64,000 nucleotides of DNA from Fasciolopsis buskii (GCA_008360955.1 LUCM01007884.1:34658-98657), one strand, 5' to 3'; positions 14,101-25,246 are shown, counted from the stretch's first letter. The notes: generated by a model not told the origin, from the sequence alone. Translations and numbers: made by a program.

Positions 14101-15319
14101 TGGGTGACGTAATGAGACAAGCAATGCGTCCTTTTTCTTAATTAGATGTTTCTTGGATCACTTCAAATTCTTATTTCTTATAGTTTTACTTGTCCCAAAG
14201 CTCGATATAATCTTAACCATCCTAAACAATAACTTGAAAAATCGTGCATTTATCTAGGTAAAATGACAGTGGATGTTGTTGAAAGATTTTACTCAAAACA
14301 AACTGAATTATACTGGATGTTTAAAATGAAATTATTTATGTTTGCTTTCCATCGCTGGGCAGCACTGTCTCGAGGTTGACGTCAAACCAACATGGTATGT
14401 TCTCATTCAATTTCTAATGAATAACATGTATCTCATTAAAGCGCATTAGTAAGAACAAAAATTGTAAATAAAACTCAGTAAAGCGATATCCATTTTTTCT
14501 GCCTCAAGGTTGTTCACTTTCCTTTTGTCATTTATGATGTCAGCTCATCCGGTGTGACATACACTTACAAACACAACTTATAATAGAGGAAAATGATAGC
14601 GAAATGTGGCACACCAATTGGTCGCAGGACAACTAATACAGCGGGATTTTTGAATAGTATGAAATGTCTCGGTAAATATACCAAAAGTAGCTGAAAAGGG
14701 AGAACTATAGAGGAACGAAGGTGCAGATAACTGATAACCTGCCAATTTGATTAGATAATGCAGTCCAATTGTCTTGGCCGCAATCTAAGGCTGATTTGCA
14801 AAGCCAGACGTAACTGTTTGTTCAAATACGATGATAAATGACCTCAAAAAGTCATATTTTCTGGTGATACACAACAATAAAGCTCAAAGATCGCTATTTA
14901 ACTTTCTGTTAAAAGCATAACATCTCGCGCCACAACTGAGCCCCATTTGACACAAATATCACCCATAGTCAGTACATTTCTACCGTGTTTTTACAAGTAT
15001 ACATGCCATTATGTGCTACTGATTCCAAAGTTGTCATTCAGTTTTATCAACGCATATAAAAAATCTTTAAGAACGGTGCCTGTTTCTTCCCCACAAAAGG
15101 TAACAGTGTAGTGCAAGTGACCATAGGACAAAGCGTTAATTGAAGAAGAAGCCATGGTGGCTATCGGACTCCAAACAGAGCGTGCGAGATGCTTCACAAA
15201 GCTTATGGAATTAAAGTGAAGGCGCTTTGATACCAAGTCTATTTTAGTGGCCTAGTAATTGACTTGATTTCAAAATGCGGCAACTTGTATTATCAATGCG
15301 CAGCTCACCAGTGATAACT
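11111..15319. other. AT-rich intergenic DNA, nothing recognised
   Basis: After the CR1 3' end (a possible 3' UTR to about 11.35 kb) the sequence becomes visibly more AT-rich. Open frames are short and none shows family motifs or convincing splice sites. A - strand frame at 13465-13656 is hydrophobic and probably fortuitous. No tRNA, repeat array or LINE block was recognised. The promoter of the H2B-like gene may lie in the last few hundred bases, but no clear TATA or initiator element can be claimed. Confidence 0.4.
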
Positions 15320-17340
15320 ATGGTAACAGTGCAAAGTGCTCTGTTCCGTCGGATCTGTTAACAGCCATCAACGGCGCATAAGCCGCGAGCCTCAACTCCA
15401 TCCAAGAAAAAAAGTAAACAAATTTCAATCAAACATCCTAGTCGCTGAACCATCTCAACAAGATGAGTCATCTGAAAATAAAGTAAAATTCCATAAGAAA
15501 GGTAAATTAATCCACAATAATTTGTGCTGCTGAGACAACTAAAGCCTGAATTTGCACTTTTAGTCTGAAGTTCACCAGTAATACTGCCGAATCCACTTTG
15601 CAAGCAAAGGGCTTTTAATATTTTGAATGGTGCAATGTACATTTTTTTGTGAACTTCTAGGAGAGATTTCTGTGCACAATTTTGCTAGTCAAATAGCACC
15701 ACGTGTTACTAAGGTACTTCCCTAAAAGATGACTCAAGCACTATTTTTGATATTACTTGAGATTTTGAGGCAGTAACTAAGTAAGCATTGAACAATATAT
15801 ATTTGTATGCAATTATATGATCTTCTAGAACATTACCGTGATTCTCCTAGGTTCAAGCTCTTTCCCGAATTCATAGCAACGCTAGCTTCTAAGAAAACTG
15901 GTTTATCAATCCGTCGTATTCAACTGTCTAAGGTTTCTGGAGTAATATTTTTGGTGTACCCTGTTCCTAGCGTTTTGGTGACGGCAGTTAGCGATTTCAC
16001 TGAGTAAGACCCGCATTTCTCATGCTAGCTCCCCTCAAATTTAATTTCAATAGGGACTTCGATTTTTATGCACAAAAGGTCCTCAGGACGCTTGTTTACA
16101 ATAGTATCTAAATCTTGGATATAGAAAACTGTTCGTACAGAATGCTTTACTCTAACTAATTTGTTTGTTTTGTTGCTTTAACTGTTGACTACCACTTATT
16201 TAGTTGTTGCGGAACCTATATAGGATTCATTGTTTCACAAAGCCTTTAAAAACTCCGGAAGATCGAGCTAATGGTTAGTTTTGAGATTAGATGAGCCAAG
16301 TGGAAATAACCAAAATGTTATATGTTCGTATTATCTTGAGGAAATGCTTTGTCGCGAATAAACGTTTTGGTCACTCACGATTTCATTAATGACCATGCCA
16401 GACGGAAACACCACCTCGTTCTAACCTGATTACATGGCTCCAAAGACGTTCACTGAGGTTCCATCGTGTCACCTTCTTTTTGAATTATCTGGTTATTTTC
16501 GTGGAGTTTTCCACTTGCGCCTTTCGACTATTAAGCTTGAATAAAGAGAATGATTTTGTCGGGCACAAACCGACTTCCGTTTTTTGTTACTTAATCATTA
16601 CGTTAATACCGCCCAATTCCAAAGTAAATTTCGCTTTTCTTTTACCTTTTACTTTTTTATTGAAGAAATAGCAATACAAATCATTTTTCAGGGGAAGAAC
16701 CTCGGTCAACAGAGGGTTGCCAAGTGCGGAATTTGACCGGTGGTTGGAGGATTCGAACTCAAAACCTTCACGTCCAAACACCAGGCCTTATCCACTTGGC
16801 CACCATTGACCAAGGAAGGGTACAGCAATCCACCTTTTGGTCATAGTTCATGCATGTTTAAACCGTTAATACATTATGAATAGAGGGTAAATCACGTGGT
16901 ACGCTAGTAACCAAAGCTATAGAACAAAACTAACTAGAGCAGTGCGCTCTCGACATGGATCTAAAGTCCTGAAACAACATCTTGGTATTCTGTCGAACGA
17001 ACTTTTTATGAAAATCTGAACCTAAAGACACAAATATCGAAATTAAAATTTGTATGTGTCTGCTGTCATGAAGAGCATTTAACCATTCTAGGTTGGAGCA
17101 TTGTCCGCTGTGTTACTTGAATGTATGATTGCCTTCAAAAATGATTTAAACGGCTCATTTCACGATGTGCAATCTGAAAACCAAAGTTTATTTAGAAAAG
17201 AAAGCTTTTTGCACAATAGTTTAAGTATACACAAGTATCACAAACAGGTACAAATTGCGGCAATTAATAAATCAGCAGTCCGGACATTTCTGTCAATAGC
17301 ACTAAAGAAGCACAAACTGACTAGAAAACTTTCTCAATGA
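15320..17340 (+). CDS. Divergent histone H2B-like protein, intron-containing gene
   Basis: Proposed exons are 15320-15322 (ATG only), 15365-15413, 15442-15501, 15661-15713 and 17092-17340, giving 137 residues and a TGA stop. Introns are 42, 28, 159 and 1378 nt, all GT-AG with matching phases. The first 38 residues are a basic, Ser/Pro/Lys-rich tail. Then come S41-V-H-N-F45 (H2B: SIYIY), Q48-x-x-P51 (H2B: QVHP, nearly the same residue numbers), F70-x-N-D-L (H2B: FVNDI) and A117-V-R-x-x-L-x-x-x-L-x-K-H129, which matches the H2B C-terminal AVRLLLPGELAKH with identical spacing. About 15 extra residues lie between helices 2 and 3, and 4 in the first loop. Canonical H2B is about 123 residues and usually intronless, so this would be a variant acting in chromatin. 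The 15661-15713 and 17092-17340 exons are the firmest; the ATG exon and the 28-nt intron are the weakest parts. A different histone-fold protein is possible. Confidence 0.55.
15414..15441 (+). other. Possible 28-nt intron in the H2B-like gene
   Basis: The stretch starts with gtaaac and ends with tcctag. Removing it joins frame PSTAHKPRASTPSKKK to frame AEPSQQDESSENKVKF and also fits a 42-nt intron that would bring an ATG directly in front of PSTAHK. If it is retained, a different frame (HQRRISREPQL...) stays open through the same exon, so the sequence alone cannot settle whether it is spliced. Introns of this size class are known for the 5' ends of flatworm genes. Confidence 0.35.
16724..16806 (-). 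repeat. tRNA-like sequence (SINE head or tRNA pseudogene) in an intron
   Basis: Read on the - strand, the stretch contains tggccaagtggataaggc, a good Ser/Leu-tRNA-like D arm and A box. About 30 bases later comes gagttcgaatcc, a near-consensus B box. The T stem pairs only partly and no clean seven-base acceptor stem is formed, so it is not a functional tRNA gene. It lies within the last intron of the H2B-like gene, antisense to it. It differs in sequence from the tRNA-like head at 10.7 kb, so two SINE or pseudogene types are present. Confidence 0.5.
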
Positions 17341-18236
17341 TTCGTAATCATACCATATTTTGTCACCTCTCGATAGAAGTTAGAAAGTTGGGCTGAGTAG
17401 AAAGGTGCGTAAGAATGAGACAGGTAGACACATAGATTTCTGCCCATGCCGAACCTCAAGCCGGATGATGATTTCCCTGTCAGTTTTCATATGACCCATA
17501 GTGTTTGATTTGTACAAAGGATAGCCTACGGGAGTTGAAAAGCATGCCCAGAGGTTTCTCGATGTACCACTTACAGGCTGCGGCTGTCGTTTCCTTGTTT
17601 ACTGTAGGAATCTTCCCTGATCCAGACGTCGATTTCCAAACCAGATGCAAGGTACAGGGTGCTTTTGTCAAGCTTGCATGCGGTTATTTGAATCTAGGTG
17701 TAAAACCACCGCACTTCTAGATGACTACCAGCGAAGCGCGCTATCGGAAAGTAAAGCGAAATAGAAAACATCATCTCCACTCAGTTTTTTCTTAACTCCT
17801 GACCAGCTAAACACGAACCAGTTTCCGGAAGCACATGAAACATTTTTTACGGAAACAAATGATTTCTTGGCGAGACTCTCAGATGTACTACGTGGTTGGA
17901 AGACAAAATTCAATAGTCAGTAACGGGACTTATTCTGAGAATTGTTGGTCAGAATCGTGAAGCACTCTATATTTGTGACTAAAGTGAATTACCAGAAATC
18001 CCATGGAGTTGCTGTACAAAACCTCAAAACGTCCGGCATCAAAGAGGGCCACAGTTTGTTTTTCATGGATATCTCTGTTTGTACGGTAGGCTTTCTGTAA
18101 GGACAGTTGATATTCAGTTAAAGGCCATTGTAGCTGATTGTTTACATTGAATTTTGTTTCGGCAGAAATTAATTTGCAGTAAAACCTCTGGTTTTCAGCA
18201 TTCTTCTCCCTAGAGCATAAAATTACTTGCTGGTCA
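17341..18236. other. Gap between the H2B-like and Hsp110-like genes
   Basis: Nearly 0.9 kb separates the TGA of the H2B-like gene from the ATG of the Hsp110-like gene on the same strand. It should hold the 3' UTR of the first and the promoter of the second, but no poly(A) signal, TATA box or heat-shock element pattern could be assigned with confidence. A - strand open frame (17930-18337) overlaps the first Hsp110-like exon in antisense and is treated as a shadow. Confidence 0.4.
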
Positions 18237-21200
18237 ATGGATTTGCCTGTTGGTATATATGTCGGCACGCGAAATTCCTGCGTTGCTGTCGCAAATGGGA
18301 ACTTGATCGATGTTATCGAAAACCACCGCGGTAGCAAACAGACACCGTAAGTTAAATGATATGATTAAAGTGCAACCTGCATGAAGCACCTGCGTCGGAT
18401 TCGTCAACGGTCTTCGAGTATATGGTGATGATGCGCTCGATCAGAATGAGTCTAATGTCGGAGAAATAATTGATAACTTTAAGCACTTTATCGGAGGGAA
18501 TGTTGGAGAAGATACGCAGTATTTGTATAAGAACTGCCAGTATACTTTGTCACCGAAATCTGGAAGAATGTGGATCATGGTGAGTTTTTCTTTTGCCAAT
18601 AGCAGATATTCGAAGGTTACGCACAACAAGGAGGATATAATCCTCATTCCCGAGCAACTTTTGGCTATGCACCTATCCAATCTGCACAAGATGATAAAAA
18701 ATAGGTTCAGTCGTGATCCAACTAATATCGTAATGAGTGTACCAGTATTTTATTCCGCCAAACAGCGTCATGCCTTGATTGATGCGTGCGAAATTGCTGG
18801 TATCAAATGCGATGGGTTGGTTAATGATACCACTGCAAGTAAGTAGTCACACATGGCTCGAGATGGTCATCATGAGATATCTACTAATTTCAGTTGCTAC
18901 TTGGTATTACACTTTTAATTTATCTACTTCCATTGTTGGAGAAAAAGAAAGAGTCGTAGCCTTCGTCAGTTTTGGGTATATGCATACACAGGTCATGGTC
19001 TGTGCCTTCAAGAAAACAAACATCCGCATGCTGAGCACAAAATCAGATCCAAACTTGGGTGGCTGGCACATAGATCAGATTATATATGATAAAATGAGGG
19101 AGAGATACAATGCAGAATTTCAGACGGAGGTAAGTGTATGTTCATTTGATGTGTTGCTTTACATTTCTTGTAGATCCAGCCAAAATCCTATATGGCTGTG
19201 CGCCTCAGAAATAAGTGTATAGAGTTGAAAACTCGCCTATGTTTGAACTCCAGGGAAATACAAGTCCGGGTTGATGGTATGCCTCAGCAAAAGAATCTAA
19301 CTATTTCCCTAAGTCATTCTGAACTCGAGGTACACAATCAGATAATAAAAATTAAACATAAAACATTGTCTTATTTTTTTAGAAATACAGCACATCTCTT
19401 TTAGATCGACTTTTTAATTTGTGTGAGCAGTGTTTGTCTTCATCCGGAGTGAAGAAAGAAGAGCTGAATGCAGTTGAGCTTATCGGCGGTTCTTTATGGC
19501 TTCCATTTATGAAGCGAGTGGTCCAAAAAGCTTTTGGTCAAGGAGAAAATGCTTCAGTTAGAGAAAAAGAAGTGGTTGCGATTGGATGTGTAATTCATGT
19601 AAGTTTAACGTGAAAAACTAAGAAGCTAAGACAACTAGTTCTTTCCACAAATCATGCCTCATGTAGTGCAAATAATTTTGCGCTGTTGAAAATTATAAAG
19701 GGATTGTTATGTTGCTTTATCCCATTTGCTGTAAATCACTTACAAGTAGTGGATTTTTACCAAGAGCTCATTAGGGTTCAACTCTGCCCCAAACAGCTAC
19801 CGAGCAAACATTTGTCGTTAGGCTACTCAGCTCTAATCAGACTGTTCCCATAGCCTATTGGGCCAATAATTTGTTTGATTGTTCTGTAAAATATGTGAAT
19901 TGTGTGGAGACCTATTTTGAATAAAACATTTTCTGACGAATTTTGCTGTAAGGTAGGTAAAATGAGGACAAAACATTCTGATATTTAAATTTCATTGTGA
20001 GGAGAGTTGTTACGTAAATTGTTTTCCCGCGATTTTTAATAGCTGTGTGACATTTGCCTATAGCTTTAAGAAACATACCGAATTTTCTGAAGGTCTCGCT
20101 GGGCAGCGCCTCGGCAAACTTGCACAGCAAGTCAGTCAGTACAGTTCTGGAGATTCTCGTATTGTGTGGGTTGTGTACAATTTCAAATGCGTCTTACACA
20201 GGTATATGAAACACACAAAAGCACACTGTCATCCTCTTTTCATTTTGACTCCCACGGTTCCGTTTCACAACCTCAGTTCTGATTATCCATGGTCTGTAGA
20301 CAGGCTGGTGTTATTTAATGCTAAATAACGGATTCGTGACACTAGAGACCCAAACGGACTAGTAGTTCTGATGGAATTTCACCACTGTCAGCTCTAAGAT
20401 AGATTCAGCTTGAAGGTAAAGAATTGCTGTCCTTTTCTCAAAATGTCGAGCTTGCTGTTTTGCGAAAACACTAGAATGGACAGTTTTAAGGTTTCATTAT
20501 CCTCAATACCGCATGACTTTCCTGTACTGTTTGAACCAGTTGTTTGCCATATAATACGTAATCAGAGCACAACTCCATAATAATAAGCGTGGGCATTTCA
20601 CGAATTGTATGGCTGGATTCCCCAAACGATAAGGCGCTAAATGATAGGGAGTGGAATGTGATCTTTAGTAATTTATCTAAGGATGTGTGCGAATTAGGTG
20701 TCAGAGCATCATGTGAACGCCAGCCTGGGTGGAAGGTTGAAGTTCCGTTAAATAGTGGCCCTAGGTAACAGTGTCGATTCCCTGCTAGTCTGCCAGGGGC
20801 CAAAAGTATGTTTATTAGTGTTAGAAAATGCTCGAAGTAATTAGGTCCCCGTCGATAGATAAGGACAGACAAATGACAAAGTATGCTCAGTCAGAGTGGA
20901 CCCGACATTTGGATCGCCGAATTGTTTTGATAACCCATGTCGGAGAACACAAACTGGTTACCGCTTCTTTTCGATGACTGGTACATGCTAACACCACATT
21001 GTTGAATGCATAAATGATGGAATTGAAAACTGAAATGAGAAGTGCAGTCTGGAAGGGATCAAACTATTGTGGTATAAACAATAATCCGAAGACTCAACTA
21101 GATCAGAATAGATCGCCAATTTGTCAGATAAATAACTAGCTGCAAGGCACTTGAATCCAGACCACTGTTAGAAGGAAAGAAACTGCTCATTTTGAATTCC

Positions 21201-22035
21201 TGGTCACCCGTGACTTTAAACATTGAGGGACGGCAAATGCAGTTTGGGGACAAGTAAGTCGGAGTGTCCACATCTGTGCAAATTGCATTGTACAGTTGAT
21301 GTTCAATTATTCAAAGAAAAAAGGCTAATGTCAGAAGATACCTACTCTGACCACCTTTATATAATAACTTGTCTCTCTCATTATCATTTATCACAAAACA
21401 CTCAGTTCATCTGCTAGTTTATTCGCGTTTTATTCCATCCATATTTTATTCTTATTTCCGCATCGCACCGAGTGGTTATGACACTTTTACATGAGCCCTT
21501 CAGAAATTTCGCTATCAACCAAAGGGCGACTGTCATCTTTGTATGCACGAGAATCGAAATGAGCAGATTTTGGTTTGAGCCGCTGGCATAACATTACGCA
21601 CTGCTCCATCCTCACTGTGATCGGTGGCAAGTTTCTTGTTTCTTCCTCGTTAGTTGCATGTTCATACTGATTTTGATTCACCTTTTATTTTCCATCCAGT
21701 TCTGTTCCGCAAGACCCTAATTTCGTATTTCGTTTCCATTTAGGCTGTCAAATTATCACCAAACAAAAGGACAGCGAACTTTACGATACACGGTGATAAA
21801 GAGCTGACTTTCTGTCCCAACCTGACGAGAAATGAAATAAAAGTTTTCAAGGAAATAGAAGTAGGTCATTTCATGTCTCGACAACTGTGCTATTTTTATT
21901 TACATTACACGTGCCACTTTTGTTCAGCAGAATAGCAAACACGAGGTGGAAACCAAGCAATGGACTGACTTGGAAGCAAAACGAAGATGCTCAGTGCAGA
22001 ACGCTATTTATCAGTTGTCTTTGGGATGGAACTAA
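18237..22035 (+). CDS. Hsp110/HSPA4-type Hsp70-superfamily protein, divergent and C-terminally short
   Basis: Exons 18237-18346, 18387-18838, 18894-19129, 19174-19329, 19383-19598, 21744-21860 and 21928-22035 join in frame into 464 residues ending in TAA. Introns are 40, 55, 44, 53, 2145 and 67 nt, all GT-AG. The protein opens MDLPVGIYVGTRNSCVAV, the Hsp70-fold start. Later blocks follow the Hsp110 branch: NFKHFIGG (K69), FSPEQLL-like IPEQLLAMHL, NIVMSVPVFYS, VNDTTAIA, VMVCAF, LGGWHID, AVELIGG and AVKLSPNKR, with TDLEAKRRCSVQNAIY matching the start of the alpha-helical lid. Known Hsp110s are nucleotide-exchange factors for cytosolic Hsp70. Here Y8 replaces the phosphate-loop Asp, D184 the Glu of NETTA, and S213 the Asp of FVDxGH, so ATP hydrolysis is unlikely. 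Most of the beta-sandwich and the C-terminal half are missing (usual length about 800). It may be a specialised paralogue or a decaying copy; an intact transcript was not verified. Confidence 0.8.
19599..21743 (+). other. Large fifth intron of the Hsp110-like gene
   Basis: This 2.1-kb intron separates the last ATPase-domain exon from the substrate-binding-domain exon and contrasts with the 40-55 nt introns before it. A block near 21455-21480 (gcaccgagtggttatgac) resembles a tRNA A box, but no good B box follows at the right distance. No other gene or element was recognised. Confidence 0.5.
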
Positions 22036-22324
22036 AGTTAGGGTTTATTTCGGGGTTTTGTTAAAAACGTGAGATTCGTTCCGCATTATTATTTGGGTTT
22101 TAAGGCATAATTGTAGTTCCTGTTTGTCGTATTTACTGTTATACTAGTATTTAACTATCCATCGCTAGAAATAGATTTTAAACTTTATTTCTCTTGTCAT
22201 TCCAGATGCTAGTAAAAATCATCAGGAACTGCATAATAACTGAGAAATTCTATACAGGGAAGCCACAGCTCGAACAACACATGTGGTTTTGTTTACTCCT
22301 CTCCTATGCTTTTTAATGCTTATC

Positions 22325-22541
22325 TGGTATGGAACTGGCTACCTTCCGTGGGTATCCTGGCCCTAAAAGTGCGGCAGGAGATCGATTAAACCAAGTATTC
22401 CTTGGTCGAGGTAGAATAGAGGATCGTTTTAGTCTGGATTCAGTGTATGAAAATTGGTTGTCTGATCGCTCCAACCCATGGTCTTACCATAACGTGTTAG
22501 CATACAAGCTCACATTCGTGGTAGAGCTTGTTCGCGGCTAG
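22325..22541 (+). pseudogene. Possible orphan C-terminal exon of the Hsp110-like gene
   Basis: A + strand frame ends at a TAG at 22539-22541. Its last third reads ENWLSDRSNPW and then AYKLTFVVEL. Hsp110/HSPA4 proteins have a lid segment of the form [DE]TE[ND]WLYE-DG...Y-x-[DE]KL-x-[DE]L with almost the same spacing (about 16 residues from W to KL). The 70-odd bases before this match have no family resemblance, and no in-frame link to the upstream exon that stops at 22035 was found. It could be a relic of the full-length gene, a rarely used exon, or chance. Confidence 0.35.
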
Positions 22542-24780
22542 GTTTTCTAACGGCACAAATCGATTAGTCACTACCAAACAAGAACTAGTCAACCACTTAA
22601 TCTCTAAAACAAATTCAAATCAGTCGAATTAGTGTTTTATGTCCAACTGACACCTATTTTGGACTTATTTTGCTGTAAATTGAATGCAGTAAGATGGACA
22701 AAAGTTTGCTGTTTATTGTTTCCCGGCAAGTGTCAGTTCTAGAGAGAAAATATATACTCATGGTAAATATTTTGGTATGAATATTACATCTGGTATAGTG
22801 ATTACTCAAAAAGAAACAGATTTTCGAAAATGCTGAATATTGTCCTGAATCTTATCTCAGGTTGATGATTTTACACACGCCATGACTGTTGACTTCACAG
22901 TTTTAGATCACAAATGTTTCATCATCAGTCGTGATAAAACCATCCGTGCTCAAACAGTAAATAAACAGAAACTGCTGAAAGGAGACACGCCTTGCCTTTA
23001 CTAAAATCCGGTCATAAAAAGCAAATACATTCTGGTTAATCAAGATTCATATTGTGGCTCAAGCAGATGAAAGTGAGTAAAAGTAATTGTTAGGGACTTA
23101 GCAATGAAACCGTACCACGTTGGTGCCGGTTTAGAGGTTGTAAAAACTGAACCGATGAAATCGGCAGGTCGACAACTTCGAATTCGACTAAATGCGAGAG
23201 GAAATCAGGCAATTTTCGGAACAGAACAGATCAGAAACTTCAGTGAATTAAATTATCGCTGCCCCGTCTCCAGGAGCCCCACTGTCATCGGAACTGCCTT
23301 GGACTTTCTGCAGGAGCCACAATGTCGAAAACAAAACCATTTAAATGAGATTTAACTGTTGAGTTTCCCTAGGGAAGTAGACGAAGGAGGGATTTTCAAC
23401 CTTAAAAGTAAATGGGGAATCTCTAACTCACTTTGTTAACGAACGTCAAAGTAAAAACCCAGGACAAGGACTGCCATAAATACAAACGGGTTAAGAAACC
23501 AACTCTGGCACATGCACGATGTAACTTTGGTTAATAATAGAACGTTTGTAATCTAAGCGCCGAGCTCATCGTCCGAAAAACGATGATTGATGTTCATCAT
23601 CTACAAGCATGGGATCCAAGTGCTTCTATCACGTGAATGGGTAAATAAACATTGATGTGTAACCATGAGTGCATATCACAAAGCGTTTTATAACGAGTTG
23701 GATTTTTCACGTATGTCACCACTCATATTCGGGTCACGAACTGCGCAGCGTTCAGAATGACAATGGCTCTAATGCTTCCAATATTGCAGTTGTATTGACG
23801 ATTCCTGTCGATGCCGATGATGATAACGATGATGATGATGGTGATGATGATGATGATGATGACGATGATGATGATGATGGTGATGATTCGGATGATGGTG
23901 ACAGTGATCATGGTGCTTCGGTCGATGACGATGATGATGATGATGCTAATGAGTTGAATGATGACCATGATGATGTCAACAGTGCCGATGTTATTGTTCA
24001 TGATGTTGTCTAGAAAAGTGTTTTTCGGAATTTTTTCTCCGCCCTGGGAAACCTCTGCATGTTGCACAGTTGTTTGGTTACCACGAGAGGTATTAGTAAC
24101 AACGTACTTCCTTTTGAAACCTCTCAGTGTCTCCCATTTCGCACTTCAATTTGTGGTTTTTTTAATTACTGCTCACATTGGGATTACTGATCTAATCAAT
24201 TTTTCTGGTGCTCGGATGAAATAAACTAACCTCATTAGGAGTCCCCTAAATTTATTTGGCGGTTGCAACTAGATTGTCAGACAATTTCTGGCATTCCTAT
24301 CAGAATGTGTTTTATAATTCGGGGCATACTTGTTAATGCTATGTTAGCTTACGTCAATTGTATTTTTGCGATAGCCCATGCGCATTTCCATACTAGATCA
24401 GAAGTATGAACCTCTTCACTTCTGGTCTCCTTGTTTACGAAACAGCTCCATACAGGTTTTTCCTACCTTCGTTTGCTCGTTCCTAAAAGATTATCTTATT
24501 TACTATACATTTTTGACCACAGCCCACGTACGTTCCCACAATTAGACGCAGTGTATCACACAACTCCCCTGTTAAAACTAAATAAGCTGAAAGGTAAGGG
24601 ATTTCGGAAATTACATTACATGCCGTCATCGGTGGCAAAAACCGGCGGTTTGGTTAGCGAGTGCCACTGATAGATGGTGAACAGTTTTTTCTCCTTATTT
24701 TTATACAGAAACACAATGAATTCAGCATAATGGAATTTTTATCGTTTATACCCTTAAGTAGATTGTTTTTTACACTACAG
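22542..24780. other. Intergenic DNA with a (GAT)n tract
   Basis: Apart from the GAT-rich tract described separately, nothing is recognised. A + strand frame at 23104-23355 (83 codons) has ordinary composition but no motif or splice support. Confidence 0.4.
23816..23982 (+). repeat. Imperfect (GAT)n microsatellite
   Basis: The tract is mainly gat triplets with interspersed ggt, aac, gac and cat units. One frame reads as a long Asp run with a few Gly, Ser and Asn (23669-24013), the other strand as an Ile/Thr run. Without splice sites or flanking conserved residues, a simple repeat is the better reading than an acidic protein, although an acidic exon cannot be excluded. Confidence 0.85.
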
Positions 24781-24805
24781 GGGCAAGCAAACACTTGAAT
24801 CTAGT

Positions 24806-25246
24806 TATGAAAAATCACGGTACTAGGTATCCCTGGCCACAGTTCTCATTCGAGCCAGAAATGGATGAACACCTTTCATTTCTGGATGTTGATGTGTCTA
24901 ATCACGGAATCTGAGTAAATGTTTGCACTAGTGCCACGTGGTATGATGAACATATAAATATAAACCATATTTATCCCTAGGCGGATACGGCGTTAAACCA
25001 ATACTTACTGTCGAGTTATAAGTGTACTTACCCGGACGGCATACTATACCTGGAGTTACAGGCTGCCTACAATGTCCCCTCACGGAAAATTAATCAAGAT
25101 AGCACCATGCTTTTAGCATTCAGTATGAACAGATGATGTGAAAATTTTTAGCTGGAGACCGTGAAATCTGCATTCATCGATCACACATTCACATTCGTAT
25201 CGTTCCTCAGAGGACTCATCTTTTTGTGAGCTCTAGTCGAACGTTC
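24806..25246 (+). mobile_element. Penelope-like element remnant
   Basis: At 24833-24905 one frame reads YPWPQFSFEPEMDEHLSFLD (the FTxE...LPFLDV block of Penelope-like reverse transcriptases). After a stop it continues with SATWYDEHINI, in the position of the family's [PA]TWTGxYxxF motif. About 260 bases further, 25205-25246 carries cctcag-ggactc...agtc-gaacg, an imperfect hairpin followed by the gaac(g) signature usually seen near Penelope-like element ends. Only these fragments are readable, so this is an old, truncated copy. Assignment to a named family is not possible by eye. Confidence 0.5.

Noticed and set aside
17930..18337. 135-codon - strand open frame upstream of the Hsp110-like gene
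   Set aside because: It overlaps in antisense the first Hsp110-like exon, whose + strand reading matches the Hsp70-fold start exactly; the antisense frame has no family resemblance.
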